From Phytohabitans flavus (GTDB lineage: Bacteria > Actinomycetota > Actinomycetes > Mycobacteriales > Micromonosporaceae), in assembly GCF_011764545.1 (NCBI RefSeq), contig NZ_AP022870.1, positions 5,254,001-5,318,000 on the forward strand: DNA of 64,000 nt. Direction: 5' to 3'. Positions 36,278 to 44,626 of this stretch are shown piece by piece (position 1 is the first letter of the stretch; each line of letters starts with the position of its first letter). The translations under genes were made by a program, and so were the position numbers. Below the pieces are notes generated by a model. It did not search any database and had not been told where the DNA came from. It worked only from the letters and a program-made list of their open reading frames with translations.

Positions 36278-36715
36278 TCAGAAATCCCGCCAGACCATGG
36301 CGGTAGCGCCTTTGACCTCTATGACCCGCACTCGCTCGCCGGGCTCCAGCACCTGCGTCGCGTCGTACGACCGAGCGGTCCACAGCTCTCCGTCGATCTT
36401 GACCAGCCCGTGGTCCATGTCGACCTTCTCCAGGACCAGGCCCGTGGACCCGGAGATGGCCTCCACGCCCATCGGCGTCTCGTCCGCCTCCAGCCGGGCC
36501 AGCCGGTGTCTGCGGATCACCGGCCGCACGGCGACGAGCGAGAGGGTGGAGACGATCACGAAGACCGCGGCCTGCACCGGCACTCCCGCGCCGAGGGCGG
36601 CGGCTATCGCGGCGGCGAACGCGCCCGCCGAGAGCATGGTCAAAACGAACGTGAACGTAAACATCTCGGCGACTCCGAGCAACACGCCCAGAACGATCCA
36701 GAGAACTGCATCCAC
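36278..36715 (-). CDS. NfeD-family protein
   Basis: Short NfeD1b-like protein of 145 aa: two or three N-terminal helices (AVLWIVLGVLLGVAEMFTFT, AAVFVIVSTLSLVAVRPVI) and a C-terminal OB-fold with GSTGLVLEKVDMDHGLVKID and GERVRVIEVKGATAMVW. It partners the SPFH protein that follows 35 bases later. The start is GTG 36715 (VDAVLWIVL); the open frame runs further up but has no helix-like content. No ribosome site is visible, so the message may be leaderless. Confidence 0.88.
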   Translation of the reverse strand: MDAVLWIVLGVLLGVAEMFTFTFVLTMLSAGAFAAAIAAALGAGVPVQAAVFVIVSTLSLVAVRPVIRRHRLARLEADETPMGVEAISGSTGLVLEKVDMDHGLVKIDGELWTARSYDATQVLEPGERVRVIEVKGATAMVWRDF

Positions 36716-36811
36716 CCTTTGATCGTGGCACGTCACCGCACGTCCGGCGAGTCGCCGAACGGTAACGTCGGGGCTCCCGTGCCGTTGAACCACCATCGGG
36801 AGGTACGAAAC

Positions 36812-38113
36812 GTGTCGCTGCTACCGGAAACGACCCGCCAGCTCGATGTGCTCGCCGCCCAGACGCAGGCCACCGGACGGGCGCCCTCGGTGGTGCTCGG
36901 CGTGGTACGGGACGGCGGGCTGGAGTACATGACGGGCGCCGGCGACCACCCGGCGCCGGACCCGGGCACCCAGTACCGGATCGGGTCGATCTCCAAGACC
37001 ATGACCGCGACCCTGGTGATGCGGCTGCGCGACGAGGGGCGGCTCGCCCTCGACGACCCGCTCGACCGCCACCTGCCCGGCACGCCGGTGGGCAGCGTGA
37101 CACTGCGGCAGCTGCTCGGGCACGCCTCCGGCCTCCAGCGCGAGCCGGACAGCGCCGGGTGGTGGGAGCGGACCGAGGGCACCGGCGTGGATACTCTGCT
37201 GGCCGGCCTCACGCCGGAGAAGCTGGCCCACCCTCCACACCGGACGTACCACTACTCCAACCTCGCGTACGGCCTGCTCGGCGCCGTCCTGGAGCGGATC
37301 ACCGGCAAGCCGTGGATCGACCTGCTGACCGACCAGATCCTGGCGCCGCTGTCGATGCTGCGCACCACGTACCACCCGCAGGAGCCGTTCGCACCGGGGT
37401 ACGTCGTGCACCCACTGCACGGCACGGTGCACGAGGAGCCGCGCACCGACACCGGCGCGATGGCGCCCGCGGGGCAGCTGTGGTCGACGGTCGCCGACCT
37501 GGCCCGGTGGGTCGCGTTCCTGGCCGAGCCGGTGCCGGAGGTGCTCGCCCCGCAGACCCTCGCCGAGATGTGCGTTCCGGTCGCCATCAGCGACCCCGAG
37601 ACCTGGAGCGGAGGCCACGGCCTGGGACTCGAGCTCTATCGCCGCGGCGAGCGCGTCCTTGTCGGCCATGGGGGCTCCATGCCGGGGTACGTCTCCGTCA
37701 TCGCCGTCCACCGCCCGTCCCGCACCGGCATCGTGGGGTACGCGAACGCGTACGGCTTCCCGCTGGGCCAGCTCGGCTTCGCCGCGCTCCTCGAGGTGCT
37801 CGACCGCGAGCCAGTACCGCCCCCGCCGTGGCGGCCGGGCGTGCCGCCTCCGCCCGAGGTGGTCGAGCTGTGCGGCCGGTGGTGGTGGATGGGGCTGCCG
37901 CACGACGCCACGTGGGTCGGCGGCGAGCTGGTGCTGGCCCGCGCCGGGCGGGACCCGTGGCGGTTCACCGCCGAGGGCACGGATCGCTGGCGGTGCCGCT
38001 CGGGCGCCAACGACGGCGAGACGCTCGTGGTACGGCGGGACGCCGCCGGCGCGGTCGCCGCGCTGGACATCGCCACGTTCGTTTTCACGCGGGACGCGGG
38101 TCAGCTTGGCTGA
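36812..38113 (+). CDS. Serine hydrolase of the beta-lactamase/class C family
   Basis: 433 aa. The SxxK nucleophile motif is in YRIGSISKTMTATLVMRL, the Tyr motif in RTYHYSNLAYGLLGAVLE, and the HGG motif (replacing KTG) in RVLVGHGGSMPGYVSVIAV. No signal peptide is present, so it is a cytoplasmic esterase or DD-peptidase-like hydrolase rather than an exported beta-lactamase. A C-terminal beta-rich extension (PPEVVELCGRWWWMGLP) is typical of the group. The start is GTG 36812 with GGGAGG eight bases upstream. Divergent from the NfeD/SPFH operon. Confidence 0.88.
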   Translation: MSLLPETTRQLDVLAAQTQATGRAPSVVLGVVRDGGLEYMTGAGDHPAPDPGTQYRIGSISKTMTATLVMRLRDEGRLALDDPLDRHLPGTPVGSVTLRQLLGHASGLQREPDSAGWWERTEGTGVDTLLAGLTPEKLAHPPHRTYHYSNLAYGLLGAVLERITGKPWIDLLTDQILAPLSMLRTTYHPQEPFAPGYVVHPLHGTVHEEPRTDTGAMAPAGQLWSTVADLARWVAFLAEPVPEVLAPQTLAEMCVPVAISDPETWSGGHGLGLELYRRGERVLVGHGGSMPGYVSVIAVHRPSRTGIVGYANAYGFPLGQLGFAALLEVLDREPVPPPPWRPGVPPPPEVVELCGRWWWMGLPHDATWVGGELVLARAGRDPWRFTAEGTDRWRCRSGANDGETLVVRRDAAGAVAALDIATFVFTRDAGQLG

Positions 38114-38174
38114 TTCAGCGGATCCACAGGCACGCCACAGGACTCGTCCAGGCATGCCCGACATGCTGGCGTCC

Positions 38175-38660
38175 ATGGAAAAGGTGAACGCTCAACCAAC
38201 GACGATGGCCCGACGCAACGTACTCGCCGCCGGCGCGGTGGGCGTGGGCGCGGCCGGACTGCTGGCCGCCTGCGGTGGCGGCGACGAGCCGGCCCCGTCC
38301 ACCTCGACGACCACCGCCGCGCCCCCGACCGGTGCGGCACCGTCCGGCTCCGCGAGTGGCGGGGCCTTGCCCGCGAACGCGGTCGCCCGCACCGCCGACA
38401 TCCCGGTCGGCAGCGGCGCGATCTTCCCGGGCCAGCAGGTGGTGGTCACCCAGCCGACGGCCGGCGAATTCAGGGCGTTCAGCGCACAGTGCACGCACCA
38501 GGGCTGCCTTGTCTCCCAGATGGACGGTGCCGAGATCATCTGTGCCTGCCACGTGAGCCGCTTCTCCATCACCGACGGCTCGGTGATCGACGGCCCCGCC
38601 CCGAGCCCGCTCCCCGCCCGGTCGATCAGCGTGGAGGGCGAATCGATCGTCCTACGCTGA
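38175..38660 (+). CDS. Tat-exported Rieske [2Fe-2S] lipoprotein
   Basis: 162 aa. The signal has twin arginine (MARRNVLAAGAVGVGAAG) and a lipobox LLAAC, followed by a Ser/Thr/Pro/Ala linker. The Rieske domain has both cluster motifs, CTHQGC and CACHVSRFS (Cys-x-His and Cys-x2-His), followed by the PSPLPARSISVEGESIVLR end. It is an extracytoplasmic electron carrier of unknown partner. ATG 38175 is preferred; ATG 38163, 38154 and 38205 are in-frame alternatives. It overlaps the convergent DUF3097 gene by nine bases. Confidence 0.9.
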   Translation: MEKVNAQPTTMARRNVLAAGAVGVGAAGLLAACGGGDEPAPSTSTTTAAPPTGAAPSGSASGGALPANAVARTADIPVGSGAIFPGQQVVVTQPTAGEFRAFSAQCTHQGCLVSQMDGAEIICACHVSRFSITDGSVIDGPAPSPLPARSISVEGESIVLR

Positions 38661-39458
38661 GTCGACGGTCACGAAGTCGATCAGGCGTTCCATCGCGTTG
38701 ATGAGTGGAGTTTCCACATCGTGGAAGCTGTCCACTTTGGACAGGATGTGCCGCCACATGTCCACCGGGTCGGCCACGCCGAGGGCGGCGCACACGCCCT
38801 CCTTCCACGGCCGGCCCGGCGGTACCACCGGCCACGCCTCGATGCCCAGCCGCCGCGGTTTCACCGCCTGCCAGATGTCCACGTACGGGTGGCCGGTCAC
38901 CAGCACGTACGGGGACGTCACGGCGGCCACGATCCGGCTCTCCTTCGAGCCGGGCACGAGGTGGTCCACGAGCACGCCGAGCCGCCGCGTCGCGGATGGG
39001 CCGAAGTCGCGTACCGCCCCGGCGAGCTCGTCGATCCCGTCCAGCGGCTCCACGACCACACCCTCGATGCGCAGGTCGTCACCCCAGATCCGTTCCACCA
39101 TCGCGGCGTCGTGCACGCCCTCGACCCAGATCCGGCTCGCCTTGGCGACCCGCGCGCGTACCCCGTCGACCGCGATCGAACCCGACGCGGTGCGGCGGCG
39201 CCCGGCCGGCGCGGCGTTCTTGACGGGTTTGCGCAGCGTCACAGTCTGCCCGTCGAGTAGGAACGCGGCCGGCTCCAGCGGAAAGTTGCGGCGCTTACCG
39301 TGCCGATCCTCCAGCACCACCGCGCCGTACTCGAAACCCACGACAGCGCCGCAAAAGCCGGAGTCGGCGTCCTCCACGACCAGGTCGACCTCCGCGTCGA
39401 CCTCGGGCACCACCTTGCGGCGGCGCCAGTTTCCCGCGAGTACGTCCTCGCCATACAT
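38652..39458 (-). CDS. DUF3097 family protein
   Basis: 268-aa soluble actinobacterial protein of the DUF3097 family. It starts MYGEDVLAGNWRRRKVVPEV and has VGFEYGAVVLEDRHGKRRNF, then a TOPRIM-like region, RIWVEGVHDAAMVERIWGDD, RRLGVLVDHLVPGSKESRI and YVLVTGHPYVDIWQAVKP. The acidic residues in EGVHD and VDH resemble a TOPRIM metal site, suggesting nucleic-acid chemistry, but no activity is known to me. Divergent from the 39547 gene. Confidence 0.88.
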   Translation of the reverse strand: MYGEDVLAGNWRRRKVVPEVDAEVDLVVEDADSGFCGAVVGFEYGAVVLEDRHGKRRNFPLEPAAFLLDGQTVTLRKPVKNAAPAGRRRTASGSIAVDGVRARVAKASRIWVEGVHDAAMVERIWGDDLRIEGVVVEPLDGIDELAGAVRDFGPSATRRLGVLVDHLVPGSKESRIVAAVTSPYVLVTGHPYVDIWQAVKPRRLGIEAWPVVPPGRPWKEGVCAALGVADPVDMWRHILSKVDSFHDVETPLINAMERLIDFVTVDSA

Positions 39459-39546
39459 GTTTGTGACGCTAGCCCCGCGCGTGGGGCATCCCACGCAGAC
39501 GCGCCGCACCCGAGACAGGGCAGGGTCCAGCACGTACTCTTGCCGC

Positions 39547-40338
39547 ATGTCCCCCGCAGCAGGTGCGGCGACCCTCGCGGCGCGCCGGTCCAGCCGGTTC
39601 GTGGCCTGGGTCCGCGCGTGGCGCGCCGGGCTGGTGCCGTATGACGAGGTCGCCGACGAGATCGCTGGCGACGAGGAGCACCTTGTCGCGGACGCGCCCG
39701 GCACCTGGACCGATGTGCCGCTGCGCGACGCGCTGCCCACGCTCTCCAAGCTGCGCCCCGACGAGATCCGGCTGGTGCTGCCGGCCCCCGGCGACCCACG
39801 CGGGCTGCCCGGCCCCGGGCCGTTCGCGGGCGCGGCGATCGTCACTGGCGAGGCGGTGGTCGCCGGCGAGCTCGGCTTTATTCCCGAGGTGCGCAGCCAC
39901 ACGTCCGGGTCTGGCGTGACGTTCGAGACCGTGCTGTGGCGGGTCTACCCGCTGCCCGCGCCGTCACAGTCCGCCGCGGGCGCCGAGCCGGGCACCGCCG
40001 AGGCCGAGTCCGACCTCTCTACCGCGCTCGCCGAGGCCACCGCCCGCCTCACCCGCCTCGACGTCGCCCAGTGGCGACCCGAGCTGGCCGGCGCGCTGGC
40101 CGCGCTGCGCCGCCCCGACGCGGGCATTGACCTTCCGCCGGGCTTCGACCCGCGGGCCCGCCGCCTATTCGCCCGCGCCAGCGTGCTGGATCGCGTGCTG
40201 GCATTGGCCGAGCACGCCGCACCGGGCGGCGCGGTCAACGGATACGAGGCGCAGGAGCGCGATGCGGCGCTCCGTCCACTCACGACAGCCTGTCGCCGCG
40301 CACTCGTCGCCGCCTGCAACGCCCCCCTCGCCCCCTGA
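39547..40338 (+). CDS. Conserved actinobacterial hypothetical protein
   Basis: 263 aa, soluble, Ala-rich. An N-terminal RFVAWVRAWRAGLVPYDEVA and LSKLRPDEIRLVLPAPGDPR, then AAIVTGEAVVAGELGFIPEV and a helical C-terminal half with LDVAQWRPELAGALAALRRP. I recognise it as a protein common beside DUF3097 in actinobacteria but know no function. It is divergently transcribed from DUF3097, 88 bp apart, so they may share a bidirectional promoter. Confidence 0.8.
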   Translation: MSPAAGAATLAARRSSRFVAWVRAWRAGLVPYDEVADEIAGDEEHLVADAPGTWTDVPLRDALPTLSKLRPDEIRLVLPAPGDPRGLPGPGPFAGAAIVTGEAVVAGELGFIPEVRSHTSGSGVTFETVLWRVYPLPAPSQSAAGAEPGTAEAESDLSTALAEATARLTRLDVAQWRPELAGALAALRRPDAGIDLPPGFDPRARRLFARASVLDRVLALAEHAAPGGAVNGYEAQERDAALRPLTTACRRALVAACNAPLAP

Positions 40339-40356
40339 GCGAAAGCGTTCCTTCTG

Positions 40357-40418
40357 CGATCAAGGACAAATAGCGGCCCGTACATTTTGTCGACGATCGG
40401 CAAAGAATTCCTTGATCG
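40357..40418. repeat. 10-bp inverted repeat in an AT-richer gap
   Basis: CGATCAAGGA at 40357-40366 is exactly inverted as TCCTTGATCG at 40409-40418. The 195-bp gap around it (40339-40533) is noticeably richer in A and T than the surroundings. It may end the upstream transcript or be another TTGATC-type small repeat. Confidence 0.7.
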
Positions 40419-40533
40419 ACGAAACACAAGCATCGATTAGGCATCTTCACGGATTTCCGGGCCAACGCGGCCGTCTCGCATGTGCTACCAATCATGAGTT
40501 CCATGAGGTTTGGCATACGAGGCGGACAGACGA

Positions 40534-41061
40534 GTGCGCTTACACGCGTTCGCAGACGAGGCTAAGGAGCGCGGCTACATCATGGTCGCCGCGCTTCTCG
40601 CGCCGAAGAATTTGGCGCCGGCGCGCCAATCGATCAAGGGCCTGATCATGCCTGGACAGCGACGGCTTCATTTCCAGAAGGAAAGTAACGGGCGCAGAAA
40701 ACAGATCCTCGACGCCGTCGCCGCGCTCGGCGTCGAGGCGATCGTCTACGATGGACACCGGTACGCGAGCAACAAACCCGCTCGAGACGCATGCCTCGCC
40801 CGGCTCGTCACGGACCTCACCAAGCTCGACGTGGAGCGCCTGATTCTGGAAACCGAGGATGGCGCACTCAAGAGCGACAAGGCGCTCATCTTCGCCCAGC
40901 TACGTTCAACCGGCGACGGCAACGCGCTGCGGTACGCACATATGCGGGCCTACGAGGAGAGCCTCCTCGCGATTCCCGACGCGATCGCGTGGTCATGGGC
41001 CAAGGGTGGCCATTGGCGGGCGCGCATCAGCGAGATCGTCTCGGACGTACGAAAAGTATGA
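40534..41061 (+). CDS. DUF3800-like hypothetical protein
   Basis: 175 aa, starting VRLHAFADEAKERGYIMVAA, the FxDEx-type opening of DUF3800 (RNase H-fold) proteins, then LHFQKESNGRRKQILDAVAA and a C-terminal ALRYAHMRAYEESLLAIPDAIAW, where DUF3800 usually has a second acidic site. DUF3800 proteins often occur singly near mobile DNA; their activity is not established. GTG 40534 is chosen for GAGGCGG ten bases upstream. Base composition is lower in GC than the neighbours, and inverted repeats flank both sides, so recent transfer is possible. Confidence 0.6.
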   Translation: MRLHAFADEAKERGYIMVAALLAPKNLAPARQSIKGLIMPGQRRLHFQKESNGRRKQILDAVAALGVEAIVYDGHRYASNKPARDACLARLVTDLTKLDVERLILETEDGALKSDKALIFAQLRSTGDGNALRYAHMRAYEESLLAIPDAIAWSWAKGGHWRARISEIVSDVRKV

Positions 41062-41080
41062 GGAGTCTCTGAAAGCGCGA

Positions 41081-41117
41081 AACCCGGCCCGCCCACCGTC
41101 CGGAGGGCTACCGGGTT
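41081..41117 (+). terminator. Hairpin after the DUF3800-like gene
   Basis: AACCCGG (41081-41087) pairs with CCGGGTT (41111-41117); the loop holds a further GCCC/GGGC stem. No U tract follows, usual for high-GC terminators. Confidence 0.55.
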
Positions 41118-41189
41118 CACTTCCTAGGTGCTACTGCACCAGGCATTTTGATGCTAGGCCACCGACGACGTCACCGTCAACCGAACACA

Positions 41190-41972
41190 TCAGATCTCGT
41201 CGATCAGGTCGGCGACTGAGTCCACGATGCGGGACGGGCGGTACGGGTAGCGCTCGGTCTCGGCGCGGGTGCTGATGCCGCTCATCACGAGGATCGTCTC
41301 CAGCCCCGCCTCCAAGCCGCAGAGGATGTCGGTGTCCATGCGGTCGCCGATCATCGCGGTGCTCTCCGAGTGCCCATCGATGGTGTTGAGCGCGGACCGC
41401 ATCATCATCGGGTTGGGCTTGCCCACGAAGTACGGATCGACGCCGGTCGCCTTGGAGATCATCGCGGCCACCGAGCCGGCGGCCGGCAGCGCGCCCTCCA
41501 CGGACGGGCCGGTCGGGTCGGGGTTGGTACAGATGAAGCGGGCGCCGTCGTTGATCAGCCGGACCGCCTTGGTGATCGCTTCGAAGCTGTACGTACGGGT
41601 CTCGCCGAGCACCACGTAGTCCGGTGCGAAGTCGCTCAGGACATACCCGACGGCGTGCAGCGCGGTGGTGAGGCCGGCCTCCCCGATCGCGTACGCCGTA
41701 CCGCCCGGGCGCTGGTCGACCAGGAACTGCGCGGTGGCCAGCGCGGCCGTCCAGATCGAGTGCTCCGGGACGTCGAAGCCCATCCGGGTCAGCCGTGCCT
41801 GGAGGTCGCGCGGCGTGTAGATCGAGTTGTTGGTCAGCACCAGGAACGGCTTGCCCGACGAGCGCAGCCGGCTGATGAACTCGGGCGCGCCGGGAATGGG
41901 CTGCCCCTCGTGTACGAGCACACCGTCCATATCGGTGAGCCAGGACTCGATCGGCTTTCGGTCGGTCGTCAC
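41190..41972 (-). CDS. HAD-IIA hydrolase, NagD-like
   Basis: 260-aa phosphatase of the haloacid dehalogenase superfamily. Motif I WLTDMDGVLVHEG (nucleophile and acid Asp), motif II FLVLTNNS, motif III Lys in FVGKPNPMM and motif IV AMIGDRMDTDILCGLEAG. The cap type is IIA as in NagD, which acts on nucleotide or sugar monophosphates. The GTG start overlaps the ferrochelatase stop by four bases. The substrate is not evident from context. Confidence 0.93.
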   Translation of the reverse strand: MTTDRKPIESWLTDMDGVLVHEGQPIPGAPEFISRLRSSGKPFLVLTNNSIYTPRDLQARLTRMGFDVPEHSIWTAALATAQFLVDQRPGGTAYAIGEAGLTTALHAVGYVLSDFAPDYVVLGETRTYSFEAITKAVRLINDGARFICTNPDPTGPSVEGALPAAGSVAAMISKATGVDPYFVGKPNPMMMRSALNTIDGHSESTAMIGDRMDTDILCGLEAGLETILVMSGISTRAETERYPYRPSRIVDSVADLIDEI

Positions 41973-42988
41973 GGAGCCCCCCTGCGCGGTGGCGGACAGC
42001 AGCCCAAGGAACACGTGTCCCAGAGCGGAAGGGTACCTAGCCGAGATCTCCGGGCACTATCCGCCGCGTTAACACGTTCCCGCACGAGATCGTGGACCAT
42101 CGCCACGAAGCGCGGGTCGGTGCCGGGCGTGGCGGCCCGCACGTAGTCCAGGCCGAGGCGCTTGGCGGTGCTGGCCGCCTCGTTGTCGAGGTCCCAGATC
42201 ACTTCGAGGTGGTCGGAGACGAACCCGATCGGGCTCACCACCACCCCCGTCACCCCGTCCGCGGCGAGCGCGGCGAGGTGGTCGTTCACGTCGGGTTCGA
42301 GCCACGGCACGTGCGGCGGGCCGCTGCGGCTCTGCCACACCAGGTCCCACGGCAGGTCGGGCGCGCCGGCGGCGGAGACAAGGGCGGCGGTCTCGTCGAG
42401 CTGGGCCTCGTAACGGCCGCCGTCCGGGCCCGCGGTCGCGGCCATCGACGTGGGTATCGAGTGAGCGGTGAACACCACCCGCACGTTGCCGCCGGGCGGG
42501 AGGGTGGCCCGCGCGGCCCGGACCGCGTCGGCGTGCGGCTCGACGAAGCCGGGGTGGTCGTGGAAGTGCCGCAGCTTCTCGATCACCGGCGCGCTCGGAC
42601 CCACCGCCGCGCGGGCGGCCGCGATGTCCTCCAGGTACTGGCGGCACGCGGAGTACCCGCCGTACGCGCTGGTGACGAACGCGAGCGCCCGCTTGATCCC
42701 GTCGTCGCGCATCTGCGCCACGGTGTCGGCGAGCATCGGGTGCCAGTTGCGGTTGCCCCAGTACACCGGGAGGTCGGTGCCCCGCTCGATCTCCCGCAGC
42801 AGGTCGCGACACTGCTGGTTGATCGGGGACACCCCGCCGAAGTGCTGGTAGTGCTCCGCCACCTCGGCCAGCCGCTCGGGGGGCACGCCGCGCCCTCGGG
42901 TGACGTTTGCCAGGAAGGGCAGCACGTCGTCGGGATGCTCGGGCCCGCCGAACGAGACCAGAAGCAGCGCGTCATACGCCTCGCTCAC
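41969..42988 (-). CDS. hemH: Ferrochelatase (coproporphyrin III type)
   Basis: 339 aa. Inserts iron into a porphyrin, in actinobacteria coproporphyrin III. Class II chelatase landmarks: YDALLLVSFGGPEHPDDVLP, GGVSPINQQCRDLL, FVTSAYGGYSACRQYLEDI, the catalytic His in VVFTAHSIPTSM, VSPIGFVSDHLEVIWDLD with the acidic partner. The C-terminal TCSLGCCPPP with an upstream Cys supplies the [2Fe-2S] cluster seen in actinobacterial enzymes. It lies directly after fabI (4 bp), in the order fabG, fabI, hemH, as in other actinomycetes. The symbol cpfC is also used. Confidence 0.95.
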   Translation of the reverse strand: MSEAYDALLLVSFGGPEHPDDVLPFLANVTRGRGVPPERLAEVAEHYQHFGGVSPINQQCRDLLREIERGTDLPVYWGNRNWHPMLADTVAQMRDDGIKRALAFVTSAYGGYSACRQYLEDIAAARAAVGPSAPVIEKLRHFHDHPGFVEPHADAVRAARATLPPGGNVRVVFTAHSIPTSMAATAGPDGGRYEAQLDETAALVSAAGAPDLPWDLVWQSRSGPPHVPWLEPDVNDHLAALAADGVTGVVVSPIGFVSDHLEVIWDLDNEAASTAKRLGLDYVRAATPGTDPRFVAMVHDLVRERVNAADSARRSRLGTLPLWDTCSLGCCPPPRRGAP

Positions 42989-42992
42989 GGAC

Positions 42993-43760
42993 TCACGCTC
43001 CGATCGCGTGGAACCCGCCGTCCACGTGCACGACCTCGCCGGTGGTGGCCGGGAACCAGTCGGAGAGCAGCGCGAGGATCGCCTTGGCCGCGGCCTCCTG
43101 GTCGTTGAGGTCCCAGCCGAGCGGCGCCTTGCGTACCCACTCGTCCTCGAACTGCTCGAAGCCCGGAATCGACTTGGCCGCCATCGTGCGCAGCGGGCCG
43201 GCCGAGACGAGGTTGCTGCGGATGCCCTGCTTGCCCAGGTGCAGCGCGAGGTAGCGGGAGGCGGACTCGAGGCCGGCCTTGGCGACGCCCATCCAGTCGT
43301 ACACCGGCCAGGCGAATTTGGCGTCGAAGGTCAGCCCGACCACCGAGCCACCCCGGCCCATGAGCGGCAGCGCGGCCATCGCGAGCGACTTGTAGGAGTA
43401 CGTGGAGACGTGCAGCGCCTTGCTCACGTCCTCCCAGGGCGCGTCGAGATAGCCGCCGCCGAGGCAGCTCTGCGGCGCGAACGCGATCGAGTGCACCACC
43501 CCGTCGAGCCCGTCGACGTGCTCGCGCACCTTGTCGGCCAGCCCGGCGAGCTGCTCGTCGTTCTGTACGTCGAGCTCGATGACCGGCACCGGCTCGGGCA
43601 GCCGCTTGGCGATCCGCTCGACCAGCGACATCCGGCCGAAGCCGGTCAGCACGACCGTGGCGCCCTGCTCCTGGGCCAGCTTCGCGGTCGAGAACGCGAT
43701 CGACTGATCGGTGATGACGCCGGTGATGAGCAGTCGCTTGCCGGCGAGCAGTCCTGACAC
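42993..43760 (-). CDS. fabI: Enoyl-ACP reductase FabI (InhA type)
   Basis: 255-aa NADH-dependent reductase for the last step of type II fatty acid elongation. SDR landmarks: NAD site LLITGVITDQSIAFSTAKLA, DVQNDEQ, VVHSIAFAP, and the Tyr-x6-Lys pair in YDWMGVAKAGLES. It resembles mycobacterial InhA. The GTG start has GAAGGAAGG upstream. It follows fabG by 30 bases, so these two make a fatty acid synthesis operon that continues into hemH. Confidence 0.95.
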   Translation of the reverse strand: MSGLLAGKRLLITGVITDQSIAFSTAKLAQEQGATVVLTGFGRMSLVERIAKRLPEPVPVIELDVQNDEQLAGLADKVREHVDGLDGVVHSIAFAPQSCLGGGYLDAPWEDVSKALHVSTYSYKSLAMAALPLMGRGGSVVGLTFDAKFAWPVYDWMGVAKAGLESASRYLALHLGKQGIRSNLVSAGPLRTMAAKSIPGFEQFEDEWVRKAPLGWDLNDQEAAAKAILALLSDWFPATTGEVVHVDGGFHAIGA

Positions 43761-43790
43761 GTACGCACCCTTCCTTCGGTCGGCGATGCC

Positions 43791-44495
43791 TCAGTGACCC
43801 ATGCCCAAGCCGCCGTCGACCGGAATGACCGCGCCCGAGATGTACCCCGCGGCGTCGCTCGCCAGCCAGGTCACCGCGCCCGCCACCTCGTCGGGGGCGG
43901 CGAAGCGGCCGGCCGGGATGAGCTTCTTGTACTCCGCCTTACGGTCCTCGGGCAGCACGGCGGTCATGTCGGTGTCGACGTAGCCGGGAGCCACCACATT
44001 CGCCGTGATGTTACGGCTGCCCAACTCCCGGGTGATCGAGCGGGCGACACCCACCAGGCCGGCCTTGCTCGCCGCGTAGTTGACCTGGCCGGGCGAGCCG
44101 TAGAGCCCGACCACCGAGGAAATGAAGATCATCCGACCCCACTTGGCCCGCAGCATCTTGCTGGCCGCCCGCTTGGCGAGCCGGTACGACCCGGTGAGGT
44201 TGGTGTCCACCACCCGCGTGAACTGCTCTTCGGACATCCGCAGCAGCAGCGTGTCGTCGGTGATGCCGGCGTTGGCGACCAGCACCTCGACCGGCCCGAG
44301 CTCGGCCTCGATCGTCCCGAACGCCGCGTCGACGGCCGCCGTGTCCGTGATGTCGCACTCCACGCCGAAGAGCTCGCCCGGCACACCGCTGCCGCGGTGG
44401 GTGACGGCCACCCGGTCTCCCTGCTTCGCGAACGCCTGCGCGATCGCCAGGCCGATCCCCCGGTTGCCCCCGGTCACCAGCACGGTGCGGGCCAT
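43791..44495 (-). CDS. fabG: 3-oxoacyl-ACP reductase FabG
   Basis: 234-aa NADPH-dependent SDR, MabA-like. TVLVTGGNRGIGLAIAQAFA (nucleotide loop), VLVANAGITDDTLLLRMSEE, catalytic Ser in FISSVVGLYG, Tyr and Lys in VNYAASKAGLVG, and the C-terminal AGYISGAVIPVDGGLGMGH. ATG 44495 follows GGAGGAG. First gene of the fabG-fabI-hemH-HAD operon, divergent from the second two-component system. Confidence 0.96.
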   Translation of the reverse strand: MARTVLVTGGNRGIGLAIAQAFAKQGDRVAVTHRGSGVPGELFGVECDITDTAAVDAAFGTIEAELGPVEVLVANAGITDDTLLLRMSEEQFTRVVDTNLTGSYRLAKRAASKMLRAKWGRMIFISSVVGLYGSPGQVNYAASKAGLVGVARSITRELGSRNITANVVAPGYVDTDMTAVLPEDRKAEYKKLIPAGRFAAPDEVAGAVTWLASDAAGYISGAVIPVDGGLGMGH

Positions 44496-44626
44496 CGTAG
44501 CTCCTCCGCTCCTCGTCGCACGCCGGTTTGGCGCTCGCCGACCGACCAGACACTACCGGGGTATGACGCCAGGGATCACACCACGGCGGCACGACGCGAT
44601 CGATCACACAACGTAATCTCCGTGGC

